Shown here piece after piece: positions 1 to 6,584 of a stretch of DNA of 16,187 nt. The DNA comes from HLUCCA09 sp038757905 (lineage in GTDB: Bacteria > Pseudomonadota > Alphaproteobacteria > Rhodobacterales > Rhodobacteraceae). The stretch spans positions 1 through 16,187 of the forward strand of contig JBCDGG010000127.1 in NCBI GenBank assembly GCA_038757905.1. The letters are read 5' to 3'. Every line of letters begins with the position of its first letter. Position 1 is the stretch's first letter. The translations under genes were made by a program, and so were the position numbers. The notes under the pieces are model-generated. The model was given only the letters and a program-made list of their open reading frames with translations. It did not search any database and had not been told where the DNA came from.

Positions 1-1
1 C

Positions 2-844
2 GCCCACCACCCCGGGGGGCACAAGTACAACCGCGGGCACGTCCTTGTCCTTTCGGGCGGTGTCGGGCGCGGTGGGGCGGCCCGGATGGAGGCACGGGCC
101 GCATTGCGGGTCGGCGCGGGGCTCGTCACTTTGGGCTGCCCGGCGGCCGCCCTTCAGGAAAACGCCGCGCGGCTCGATGCCGTCATGCTGCTCGCCGTCT
201 CCGATGCCGAGGCGCTGGCCGCGCTGCTGGCGGACCGGCGCCTGAGCTGCGTCGCCCTTGGGCCGGGGCTGGGTGTCGGCGCCCGCACCCGCGATCTCGT
301 GGGGGCAGCCTGCGCCGCGGGCGAGGGCATCGGCCCCCGCCGCCGGGTCGTCGTCGATGCAGACGCACTGACCAGCTTTACCGAAGACCCGGAAACTCTC
401 TTCGCTCTTGTGCATCCGCTCTGTGTGCTGACGCCTCACGAAGGCGAGTTCGCCCGTTTGTTCCCAGACCTCGCAATAACTGCCCGCGCTGGCGCCGGCC
501 TCTCGAAGGTTGACGCGGCCCGGCGCGCCGCCGACCGCGCGGGATGCACGGTGCTCCTGAAGGGGCCGGACACGGTGATCGCAAGCCCGGGGGGCGGCGC
601 TTCGATCCACGCCGCTTCCTATGACCGCGCCGCGCCGTGGCTCGGAACGGCCGGGGCCGGCGACGTTCTGGCGGGCCTGATTGCGGGTCTTCTGGCGCCG
701 GACACGCTCGGCGACAGTCCGCACCCTGCGGTGGAGGCCGCCGCCTGGCTGCACGTCGAGGCGGCGCGCAGCTTCGGCCCGGGCCTGATCGCCGAGGATC
801 TGCCGGAGGAGCTGCCCAGGGTCTTCCGCGCCCTCGGCCTCTAG
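2..844 (+). CDS. nnrD: NAD(P)H-hydrate dehydratase domain (3' part of Nnr; 5' end outside window)
   Basis: The reading frame is open from the first full codon, so the gene enters from upstream; the first ATG in frame (position 86) lies inside the conserved domain and is not the start. The visible 280 residues are the ADP/ATP-dependent NAD(P)H-hydrate dehydratase (CARKD/YjeF C-terminal) domain, a ribokinase-like fold that turns damaged S-NADHX and S-NADPHX back to NADH and NADPH. Marks are the opening HKYNRGHVLVLSGG stretch, TPHEGEF near the middle, LLKGPDTVIASPGG, and the catalytic AWLGTAGAGDVLAGLIAG loop near the C-terminus. In most bacteria this domain is fused behind a NAD(P)HX epimerase; that half would lie before the window, so bifunctionality is inferred. 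The stop overlaps the mazG stop by 4 bp in convergent orientation. Confidence 0.93.
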   Translation, partial: AHHPGGHKYNRGHVLVLSGGVGRGGAARMEARAALRVGAGLVTLGCPAAALQENAARLDAVMLLAVSDAEALAALLADRRLSCVALGPGLGVGARTRDLVGAACAAGEGIGPRRRVVVDADALTSFTEDPETLFALVHPLCVLTPHEGEFARLFPDLAITARAGAGLSKVDAARRAADRAGCTVLLKGPDTVIASPGGGASIHAASYDRAAPWLGTAGAGDVLAGLIAGLLAPDTLGDSPHPAVEAAAWLHVEAARSFGPGLIAEDLPEELPRVFRALGL

Positions 845-1683
845 CGCTCGGCCGCCTTGGCCCGTTGCCAGAGCGCATCCATCTCGGCGAGCGTTGTTTC
901 CGCCGTGGTTTTGCCTTCCGATTCAAGCGCATCTTCGATTGCATTGAAGCGGCGCGTGAACTTGGCATTGGTCCGCCGAAGGGCCGCTTCCGGGTCGACA
1001 TCGAGATGGCGCGCGAGGTTCACGAGCACGAAGAGCAGATCGCCCATCTCGTCTTCGATCGCGTCGGGATCGGCTGCGCGCGCGGCCTCCGCCAGCTCGG
1101 CAGCCTCCTCGGAGACCTTGGCGAGCACCGCGCTGGCATCGTTCCAGTCGAACCCGACGCGGGCCGCGCGCTTCTGCAGTTTGAGCGCGCGGGTGAGCGC
1201 AGGCAGGCCCAGGGCGACGCCGTCCAGCACACGGGTTTCGCCCTTGCTGGCCCGCTCGGCGGCTTTCACCTTCTCCCAGTCGCGCACCTGGTCGTCGGCC
1301 GTCTTGTCGCGGCTTTCGTCGCCGAAGACATGGGGATGGCGCGCCACCATCTTATCGCCGATGGCGGCCGCGATGCTCTCGAAATCGAACCGCCCCTCCT
1401 CGTGCCCCATCTGGGCGAAGTAGACGACCTGCAGCAGCAGATCGCCCAACTCGCCTTCCAACTCGCCCCAGGCCTCGCGCTCAATGGCGTCGGCCACTTC
1501 ATGGGCTTCCTCGATGGTGTAGGGGGCGATGGTGGCCCAGGTCTGCTCCACATCCCAGGGGCACCCGGTCTCGGGATCGCGCAGACGCGCCATGATCTCC
1601 AGCAGGCGCGGCAGGGGATCGCCGACGGGCGCGGGCGCAAGGCCGGACGTGGCCGATGGGGCTGGGGCGGATCGCGGAGACAT
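841..1683 (-). CDS. mazG: Nucleoside triphosphate pyrophosphohydrolase MazG
   Basis: The 280-residue protein has the two tandem all-alpha MazG domains of the E. coli-type enzyme, which hydrolyses (d)NTPs to the monophosphate and pyrophosphate and is thought to clean up abnormal nucleotides and affect ppGpp pools. The first domain (about 24-130) carries RLRDPETGCPWD, the EEAHE metal-binding helix (58-62) and GELGDLL (77-83), and ends in RHPHVFGD. The second (about 160-275) carries KRAARVGFDW, EEAAE (192-196) and EDEMGDLLF. Both acidic Mg-binding sets are intact. The ATG at 1683 has an AAGGA stretch 9 nt upstream; the first 20 Ala/Pro-rich residues are a variable extension. The gene diverges from the M20 amidohydrolase across a 59-bp gap holding palindromes, and converges on nnr. 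Confidence 0.96.
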   Translation of the reverse strand: MSPRSAPAPSATSGLAPAPVGDPLPRLLEIMARLRDPETGCPWDVEQTWATIAPYTIEEAHEVADAIEREAWGELEGELGDLLLQVVYFAQMGHEEGRFDFESIAAAIGDKMVARHPHVFGDESRDKTADDQVRDWEKVKAAERASKGETRVLDGVALGLPALTRALKLQKRAARVGFDWNDASAVLAKVSEEAAELAEAARAADPDAIEDEMGDLLFVLVNLARHLDVDPEAALRRTNAKFTRRFNAIEDALESEGKTTAETTLAEMDALWQRAKAAER

Positions 1684-1704
1684 TGCGCTTTGTCCTTTTC
1701 CGTG

Positions 1705-1740
1705 GTGACAGTCACGATGCAGACAGAGACAGAGGTCACC
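1705..1740. promoter_or_regulatory. Palindromic elements in the mazG / M20 divergent intergenic gap
   Basis: The 59-bp gap between the two divergent starts holds a perfect 11-bp palindrome GTGACAGTCAC at 1705-1715 and a second palindrome GGTCACC at 1734-1740. The outer half-sites GGTGAC (1704-1709) and GTCACC (1735-1740) are also inverted copies of each other. This may be a binding site for a regulator of either gene, or a hairpin in the M20 leader next to its AGAGG ribosome site (1731-1735). No regulator is encoded next door, so the role is inferred. Confidence 0.35.
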
Positions 1741-1742
1741 CG

Positions 1743-2897
1743 ATGCCCGCCGTCAACCGTATTGCCGCGTTCTCCGACGAGATGACGGCCTGGCGCCGCC
1801 ATCTGCACGCCCATCCGGAGCTTGGCTTCGCGTGTCACGACACCGCCGCCTTCGTGGCCGACAAGCTGCGGGCGTTTGGGGTGGATGCGGTGCATGAAGG
1901 GCTGGCCACATCCGGCGTGGTCGCGATCATCGAGGGCGGGCGGCCGGGCCCGACGATCGGCCTGCGCGCCGACATGGACGCGTTACCCATCGACGAGACG
2001 ACGGGGCTGAACCACGCGTCCACAACGCCCGGCCGGATGCATGCCTGCGGGCATGACGGGCACACGACCATGCTTCTGGGCGCCGCGCGGTATCTGGCGG
2101 AAACCCGCGCCTTTGCCGGGCGCGTCGCGCTGATCTTTCAGCCGGCCGAGGAGGATGGCGGCGGTGCAGGTGTGATGGTCGACGAGGGCGTGATGGAGCG
2201 TTTCGACATCGCGCAGGTCTACGCCCTGCACAATGCCCCCGGGCTGGACGAAGGAAGGTTCGTGACGATGCCGGGGCCGATGAGTGCGGCCGTGGACACG
2301 TTTCACATCCATGTCGAAGGGTATGGCGGCCACGCCGCCCGCCCGCACGAAACATGCGACCCGATCCCGGCCGCGGTCGCCATCGCTCAGGCTGTCCCGA
2401 CGATTGTGTCGCGCAACCGCCATGCGGACGATGCGCTTGTCGTGTCGATCACACAGATCCATGCGGGCAGCGCCGAGAACATCATCCCGGCCGAGGCCTA
2501 TATCAACGGGACGGTGCGCAGCTACGACGACAAGGTGCGCGATCTCGTCGAATCCCGGATGAAGGCGATCGTAGCGGGCAGCGCTTCCGCATACGGGGTG
2601 ATGGCGCGGCTCGATTACGTGCGCGACTATCCCTCGATGATCAATCACACCGAGAATGCCGCCTTCGCGGCCGAGGTGGCGCGCGAGATCTCCGACGACG
2701 TGGAGCCGAACGGCACGCGTGGCATGGGAGCGGAGGACTTTGCCTATATGCTGCGCGCGCGGCCCGGTGCCTATTTGCTGCTGGGGCAGGGGCCGGGCGC
2801 GCGTCTGCACCAGTCCGACTACGATTTCAACGACCGGATCGCGCCGCTCGGGGCATCCTTCTTCGCCCGGCTCGTGGAGCGCGCGCAGCCGCTCTGA
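1743..2897 (+). CDS. M20 family metallo-amidohydrolase (hippurate/N-acyl-amino-acid hydrolase type)
   Basis: A 384-residue cytosolic metallopeptidase-fold hydrolase of the M20D / IAA-amino acid hydrolase group, which removes acyl groups from amino acids and related amides. Visible marks: HPELGF (24-29), GLRADMDALPI (73-83) with the catalytic Asp, ACGHDGH (101-107) giving Cys102 and His104, PAEE (134-137) with the general-base Glu and a metal Glu, LHNAPG (162-167) with His163, and a C-terminal metal His356 in LHQSDYDFND. The lid/dimerisation domain lies between about 182 and 290. The ATG at 1743 is chosen because AGAGG sits 7 nt upstream and similarity starts just after it; the longer frame from 1656 would run into mazG. 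An agmatinase-family gene follows after 38 bp. The true substrate (hippurate, acetylornithine-like or another N-acyl compound) cannot be read from sequence. Confidence 0.93.
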   Translation: MPAVNRIAAFSDEMTAWRRHLHAHPELGFACHDTAAFVADKLRAFGVDAVHEGLATSGVVAIIEGGRPGPTIGLRADMDALPIDETTGLNHASTTPGRMHACGHDGHTTMLLGAARYLAETRAFAGRVALIFQPAEEDGGGAGVMVDEGVMERFDIAQVYALHNAPGLDEGRFVTMPGPMSAAVDTFHIHVEGYGGHAARPHETCDPIPAAVAIAQAVPTIVSRNRHADDALVVSITQIHAGSAENIIPAEAYINGTVRSYDDKVRDLVESRMKAIVAGSASAYGVMARLDYVRDYPSMINHTENAAFAAEVAREISDDVEPNGTRGMGAEDFAYMLRARPGAYLLLGQGPGARLHQSDYDFNDRIAPLGASFFARLVERAQPL

Positions 2898-2935
2898 GAC
2901 GCCCGCTCCGCTTGCCGCTTTCCGAGGAGGGACCC

Positions 2936-3898
2936 ATGGCCCTGGAAGATGCCCAGACCGAGATCGACCGCGCCTTTACCGCCACGTCGGACAAGGGGCT
3001 GGCGTTCGAGAACGTGTTCGCCGGGGCGCCGTCGTTCCTGCGGCGGCGCTATACCAAGGATCTGACCGGGATCGACCTGGCCGTGTTCGGCGTTCCGTTC
3101 GATCAGGCGGTGACGAACCGGCCCGGCACCCGGCTCGGGCCCCGGGCGGTGCGCGAGGCGAGCCTGCTCCAGCCCTGCGATCCACCCTATGGCTGGGAGT
3201 ATGACGCGCTGAGCGAGATCGCGATTGCAGATACGGGCGATCTGGCCTTCGACTATGCGCGGGTGGCGGAGTTTCCGGCGACGCTGCGGGCCCATGTCGG
3301 GGCGATGCTCGATCAGGGGGTGGGCACGGTGGCGCTGGGGGGCGACCATTACGTGACCTATCCGATCCTGCAGGCCTATGCCGCGCGGCACGGGCCGCTG
3401 CCGCTGATCCAGTTCGATGCGCATTCGGACAGTTGGCCGGACGACGATCTGGAGCGGATCGACCATGGCACGTTCGTTTACAAGGCAGTGAAGACCGGGG
3501 TGGTGGACCCGGCACGCTCGGTCCAGATCGGCATCCGCACGACGAACGAGGACACGCTGGGGATCGAGACCATCGACGCGCGCACGGTGCATGAGCGCGG
3601 GGCCGCGGCGGTGGCGGCGGCGATCCGCGCACGGGTGGGCGACGCGCCCTGTTACTTGACTTTCGACATCGACGCGCTCGACCCCGCCTTTGCGCCCGGA
3701 ACCGGCACGCCGGTCTGGGGCGGACTGGCCAGTTGGCAGGCCGCCGCGATCCTGCGCGATCTGGCCGGGATCAACCTGCTGGGGGGCGATGTGGTGGAGG
3801 TTTCGCCGCCCTTCGACACGACCGGCGCCACGGCCATCGCCGCCGCGCATGTCGCTACGGAACTTATCTGTCTTTGGGGTTGGACACGGCGGGGTTAG
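2936..3898 (+). CDS. speB: Agmatinase / ureohydrolase family protein
   Basis: A 320-residue Mn-dependent ureohydrolase, expected to split agmatine into putrescine and urea. All metal ligands are present: GGDHYVT (His138), FDAHSD (Asp161, His163, Asp165) and TFDIDALDPAFAPGTGTP (Asp244, Asp246). Other family marks are FGVPFDQAVTNRPGTRLGPR near the N-terminus and GGDVVEVSPPFDTTG near the C-terminus. The ATG at 2936 has a strong GAGGAGG site 5 nt upstream; the much longer open frame from 2354 is only read-through of the amidohydrolase's alternate frame. The 38-bp spacing to the M20 gene points to one transcript. Sequence alone does not separate agmatinase from guanidinobutyrase, guanidinopropionase or related guanidino hydrolases, and no arginine decarboxylase is in view, so the exact substrate and the symbol are tentative. 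Confidence 0.9.
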   Translation: MALEDAQTEIDRAFTATSDKGLAFENVFAGAPSFLRRRYTKDLTGIDLAVFGVPFDQAVTNRPGTRLGPRAVREASLLQPCDPPYGWEYDALSEIAIADTGDLAFDYARVAEFPATLRAHVGAMLDQGVGTVALGGDHYVTYPILQAYAARHGPLPLIQFDAHSDSWPDDDLERIDHGTFVYKAVKTGVVDPARSVQIGIRTTNEDTLGIETIDARTVHERGAAAVAAAIRARVGDAPCYLTFDIDALDPAFAPGTGTPVWGGLASWQAAAILRDLAGINLLGGDVVEVSPPFDTTGATAIAAAHVATELICLWGWTRRG

Positions 3899-3914
3899 CC
3901 CCCATGTCCGGCCC

Positions 3915-4376
3915 ATGCGGATCTTGTTGATACTCCTCGTTCTCATAGTCGTCGCCGTCCTCGCCCTTGGGGCCTGGGTGCGGCTTGCCCCCTCGGACCC
4001 GAGCGTCTGGCACACCGACCCTGGCGTCGCCGCGCCGACCACCGGCCACTACGTCGTCCGCCCCGAGGGCGGCGATACGGCCGGGCCGCTTCTGACTGGC
4101 ACGCCGGCGGAGGCGCTGGCCGCCTTTGACGCCCTCGCCCGGGCCACCCTGCGCACCACCGTGCTCGCGGGCTCGGTGGAGGAGGGGCGGATCACCTATG
4201 TCACCCGCTCGGCGCTCTGGGGCTTTCCGGACTATACGACGGTCGAGGCGGTTGCGATGGATGAGGGCACGCGCCTGATCCTCCATGCGCGCCTTCGCTT
4301 CGGCGGCTCCGACATGGGGGTGAACGCCGCGCGCGTCGAGCTTTGGCTCCAGCAACTCGCCGATCAGACGTCCTGA
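3915..4376 (+). CDS. DUF1499 domain-containing membrane-anchored protein
   Basis: A 153-residue protein with an N-terminal hydrophobic segment (residues 2-22, no lipobox Cys) followed by a DUF1499 domain (about 60-148) in the periplasm or at the membrane. Family marks are TTVLAGSVEEGRITYVTRSALWGF in the middle and the C-terminal RLRFGGSDMGVNAARVE, matching the usual SR-G-SDxGxNxxR pattern with Leu-Arg instead of Ser-Arg. The function of DUF1499 is not known. It follows the agmatinase stop by 16 bp on the same strand and may share its mRNA, although no clear Shine-Dalgarno sequence stands before the ATG. Its 3' end overlaps the edd 3' end by 13 bp in convergent orientation, so there is no room for a separate terminator. 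Confidence 0.85.
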   Translation: MRILLILLVLIVVAVLALGAWVRLAPSDPSVWHTDPGVAAPTTGHYVVRPEGGDTAGPLLTGTPAEALAAFDALARATLRTTVLAGSVEEGRITYVTRSALWGFPDYTTVEAVAMDEGTRLILHARLRFGGSDMGVNAARVELWLQQLADQTS

Positions 4377-6175
4377 AGCGCGCAGGCGCCCGCCGTGGCG
4401 GGCCCGGCATTGCGGCGGAACGTCTCGAACAGTTCCCGCCCGATGCCGTGTCCGTTCGCGGACAGATCGACGCTCGGCACCGGGCGCGCGTCGAAGTCGT
4501 CCGCCACGACCTCGAGCGTGCCGGCGACCGCGTCGACCCGGACGGTGTCGCCGTCGCGGATGCGGGCGAGCGGGCCGCCGCAGGCGGCTTCGGGGCAGAC
4601 ATGGATCGCCGAGGGCACCTTGCCCGACGCGCCGGACATGCGCCCATCCGTCACCAGCGCGACCTTCAGCCCCCTGTCCTGCAGCACGGCGAGGATCGGG
4701 GTCAGGGCGTGCAGTTCGGGCATGCCGTTGGCCTGCGGCCCCTGATAGCGCACGACGACGACCGTGTCGGAGATGAGTTCGCCGGCCTTGAACGCCGCCT
4801 TGACGGCGTGCTGATCCTCGAACACACGGGCGGCCGCTTCGATGACATGGCGTTCGGACGCCACGGCGGACACCTTCATCACCCCGCGCCCGAGGTTGCC
4901 CTGCAGGTGGCGCAACCCGCCGGTCGCCTGAAAGGGGGCCGTGACGGGGCGCAGGATCTTGTCGTTCAGCGTTTCGCTCGGCCCATCGATCCAATAGAGC
5001 CGGTCTTCGTCGATCTTCGGCTCCTGCGTGTAGCGCGACAGGCCGCTTCCGGCGATGGTTTGGACATCCTCGTGGAGCAGCCCCGCGTCGAGCAACTCGC
5101 CGATCATGTAGCCGAGGCCGCCGGCGGCGTGGAAGTGATTCACGTCCGCCAGGCCGTTGGGATAGACCCGCGCCATCAGCGGGGTGGCGCCGGAGAGGTC
5201 TTCGAAATCCTCCAGGTCGAGCACGATGCCCGCGGCCCGCGCCATGGCGGGCAGGTGGAGCACGAGGTTGGTCGAGCCGCCGGTGGCCATCAGGCCGACG
5301 ATGCCGTTGACGAAAGCGCGCGCGTCGAGGATCTCGCCCACGGGGCGGAAGTCGTTTCCGAGCGCTGTCACCTCCAGCGCGCGCTCCACCCCGGCCACGG
5401 TCAGCGCTTCGCGGAGGGGCGTGTGCGGGTTCACGAACGAGGCGCCGGGCAGGTGCAGCCCCATGAACTCCATCAGCATCTGGTTGGAATTGGCGGTGCC
5501 GTAAAAGGTGCAGGTGCCCGGCCCGTGGTAGGATGCCATCTCGGCCGCCATCAGCTTCTCGCGCCCCACTTCTCCGGCCGCGAATTGCTGGCGTACCTTC
5601 GCTTTCTCGTCGTTCGGGAGGCCGCTCACCATCGGACCGGCGGGCATGAAGATCGCCGGGAGGTGGCTAAAGGTGGCAGCGGCGATGATCAGGCCCGGCA
5701 CGATCTTGTCGCAGACGCCCAGATAGATCGCCGCATCGTAGCAATTGTGCGACAGGGCGACGGCCGCGCCGAGGGCGATTGCGTCGCGTGAGAAGAGCGA
5801 AAGCTCCATGCCGGGCTGACCTTGGGTGACGCCGTCGCACATCGCCGGCACACCGCCCGCCACCTGGGCGGTGCCCCCGGCCCGGCGTGCGGCGGCGCGA
5901 ATGATCTCGGGGTAGGTCTCGAACGGCTGATGGGCCGACAGCATGTCATTATAGGCCGTAACGATGCCGACATTGGGCGCCCGCCCGCCCGCGAGCGGGC
6001 CCTTGTCCGGGCCGGATGCGGCATATGCATGGGCCTGGTTGCCGCAGCTCAGATGCGCGCGGACCGGGCCCGCCTCCACCGCGCGCCGCATCCTTTCGAG
6101 ATAGGTGGCGCGCAGGTCGGCGCTGCGCGCTTCGATCCGGGCGGTCACTTTCTCGACGGTAGGGTGCAGCTTCAT
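4364..6175 (-). CDS. edd: Phosphogluconate dehydratase (Entner-Doudoroff pathway)
   Basis: A 603-residue member of the IlvD/Edd iron-sulfur dehydratases, which turns 6-phosphogluconate into 2-keto-3-deoxy-6-phosphogluconate (KDPG). It carries the three cluster cysteines at AMCDGVTQGQPG (Cys113), LGVCDKIVPG (Cys155) and GTCTFYGTANSNQM (Cys222), plus GGSTNLVLHLPA and the C-terminal TDGRMSGASGKVPSAIHV active-site stretch. LSCGNQAHAYAASGPDKGP near the N-terminus is specific to Edd rather than IlvD. The ATG at 6175 (MKLHPTVEKV) is chosen over the in-frame ATG at 6244: AGAGGA lies just upstream of it, and the extra 23 Arg-rich residues would overlap the promoter and operator. The partner genes eda, zwf and pgl are not in this window. 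Regulation is probably by a LacI/GntR-type repressor at the upstream palindrome. Confidence 0.96.
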   Translation of the reverse strand: MKLHPTVEKVTARIEARSADLRATYLERMRRAVEAGPVRAHLSCGNQAHAYAASGPDKGPLAGGRAPNVGIVTAYNDMLSAHQPFETYPEIIRAAARRAGGTAQVAGGVPAMCDGVTQGQPGMELSLFSRDAIALGAAVALSHNCYDAAIYLGVCDKIVPGLIIAAATFSHLPAIFMPAGPMVSGLPNDEKAKVRQQFAAGEVGREKLMAAEMASYHGPGTCTFYGTANSNQMLMEFMGLHLPGASFVNPHTPLREALTVAGVERALEVTALGNDFRPVGEILDARAFVNGIVGLMATGGSTNLVLHLPAMARAAGIVLDLEDFEDLSGATPLMARVYPNGLADVNHFHAAGGLGYMIGELLDAGLLHEDVQTIAGSGLSRYTQEPKIDEDRLYWIDGPSETLNDKILRPVTAPFQATGGLRHLQGNLGRGVMKVSAVASERHVIEAAARVFEDQHAVKAAFKAGELISDTVVVVRYQGPQANGMPELHALTPILAVLQDRGLKVALVTDGRMSGASGKVPSAIHVCPEAACGGPLARIRDGDTVRVDAVAGTLEVVADDFDARPVPSVDLSANGHGIGRELFETFRRNAGPATAGACALQDV

Positions 6176-6234
6176 GCCGTGGTCCTCTCGGTGCGGTTCT
6201 GTGCTTTGTCGGCGTGCGGAACGTTGCGAGCGAC

Positions 6235-6263
6235 GCTGTATCATGTTAGCGATAACAATTCAA
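6235..6263 (-). promoter_or_regulatory. edd promoter with LacI-family operator in the spacer
   Basis: Read on the - strand, TTGAAT (6258-6263) and TACAGC (6235-6240) are separated by exactly 17 nt, giving a plausible sigma-70-type promoter with a start near 6228 and a leader of about 50 nt. The spacer contains TGTTAGCGATAACA (6244-6257), a near-perfect palindrome around a central CG (12 of 14 positions symmetrical). This is the classic form of LacI/GalR-family operators and resembles the gluconate repressor (GntR) sites of enterobacteria. A protein bound there would block RNA polymerase. Positions are seen; the identity of the regulator is inferred, since no LacI-type gene is in the window. 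Confidence 0.62.
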
Positions 6264-6274
6264 TCCACGTTGGG

Positions 6275-6297
6275 TTGCACCCCGTGCAAGGCGGGGT
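6275..6297. promoter_or_regulatory. Second palindrome upstream of the edd promoter
   Basis: TTGCACCCCGTGCAA (6275-6289) is a perfect inverted repeat with 6-bp arms and a 3-bp centre. Overlapping it, ACCCCG (6279-6284) and CGGGGT (6292-6297) form another 6-bp stem. The centre lies about 54 bp upstream of the inferred edd start, a usual place for an activator site just upstream of the -35 element. It might instead serve the + strand genes beginning at 6384. No known regulator motif is recognised. Confidence 0.3.
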
Positions 6298-6383
6298 TGT
6301 CGTATCATCGCTTTCGCCGGGGCGACGGGGCGCCTAGCTGAGGACGGAACGGGAGGTGAAACAGAGTTCTGATGGAGACCCCG

Positions 6384-6545
6384 ATGTCTGATATGTCCAA
6401 AGACTGCCACGTCGATCCGATCACGATCGAGGAACGCGCCCGCCAGATGCGGGCCGATGCCCTTGCCGGGTATGTACGGGCGCTGGCCCATGGTCTGAGC
6501 GAAACCCTCGCAGCCCGCTTCGGCCGGGGTGGCCGCCCCGCCTGA
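6384..6545 (+). CDS. Small conserved-looking hypothetical protein (53 aa)
   Basis: A short frame of 53 codons starting MSDMSKDCHVDPITIEERAR and ending in a Gly/Arg-rich tail. Residues 15-45 form one amphipathic helix with an ERARQMRADAL core; very short Rhodobacterales proteins with a similar RARxMRAxA helix exist (some annotated as RSP_7527 family), and I think it belongs with them, from memory only. GGAG (6374-6377) lies 6 nt before the ATG at 6384, which favours this start; an in-frame ATG at 6372, with GGGAGGTGA 13 nt upstream, would add four residues. No membrane segment or signal peptide is visible. The function is unknown. The methyltransferase gene starts 39 bp further on. It sits divergently from edd across about 208 bp. 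Confidence 0.6.
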   Translation: MSDMSKDCHVDPITIEERARQMRADALAGYVRALAHGLSETLAARFGRGGRPA

Positions 6546-6584
6546 CCCCTTTCCCCTTGTCGCTGCCCGCGCTAGGGCAACGCC

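Noticed and set aside
2819..4042. A 407-codon - strand frame opposite the agmatinase, and similar long frames at 3864-4994 (-), 4343-5791 (+), 8418-9566 (+) and 637-1785 (+)
   Set aside because: Each lies antisense to, or in another frame of, a gene with clear motifs, and encodes low-complexity Arg/Gly-rich sequence.
6176..6244. Upstream ATG (6244) as the edd start
   Set aside because: The 23 added residues are Arg-rich and not Edd-like, the ATG lies within the operator/-10 region, and the ATG at 6175 has a ribosome site.
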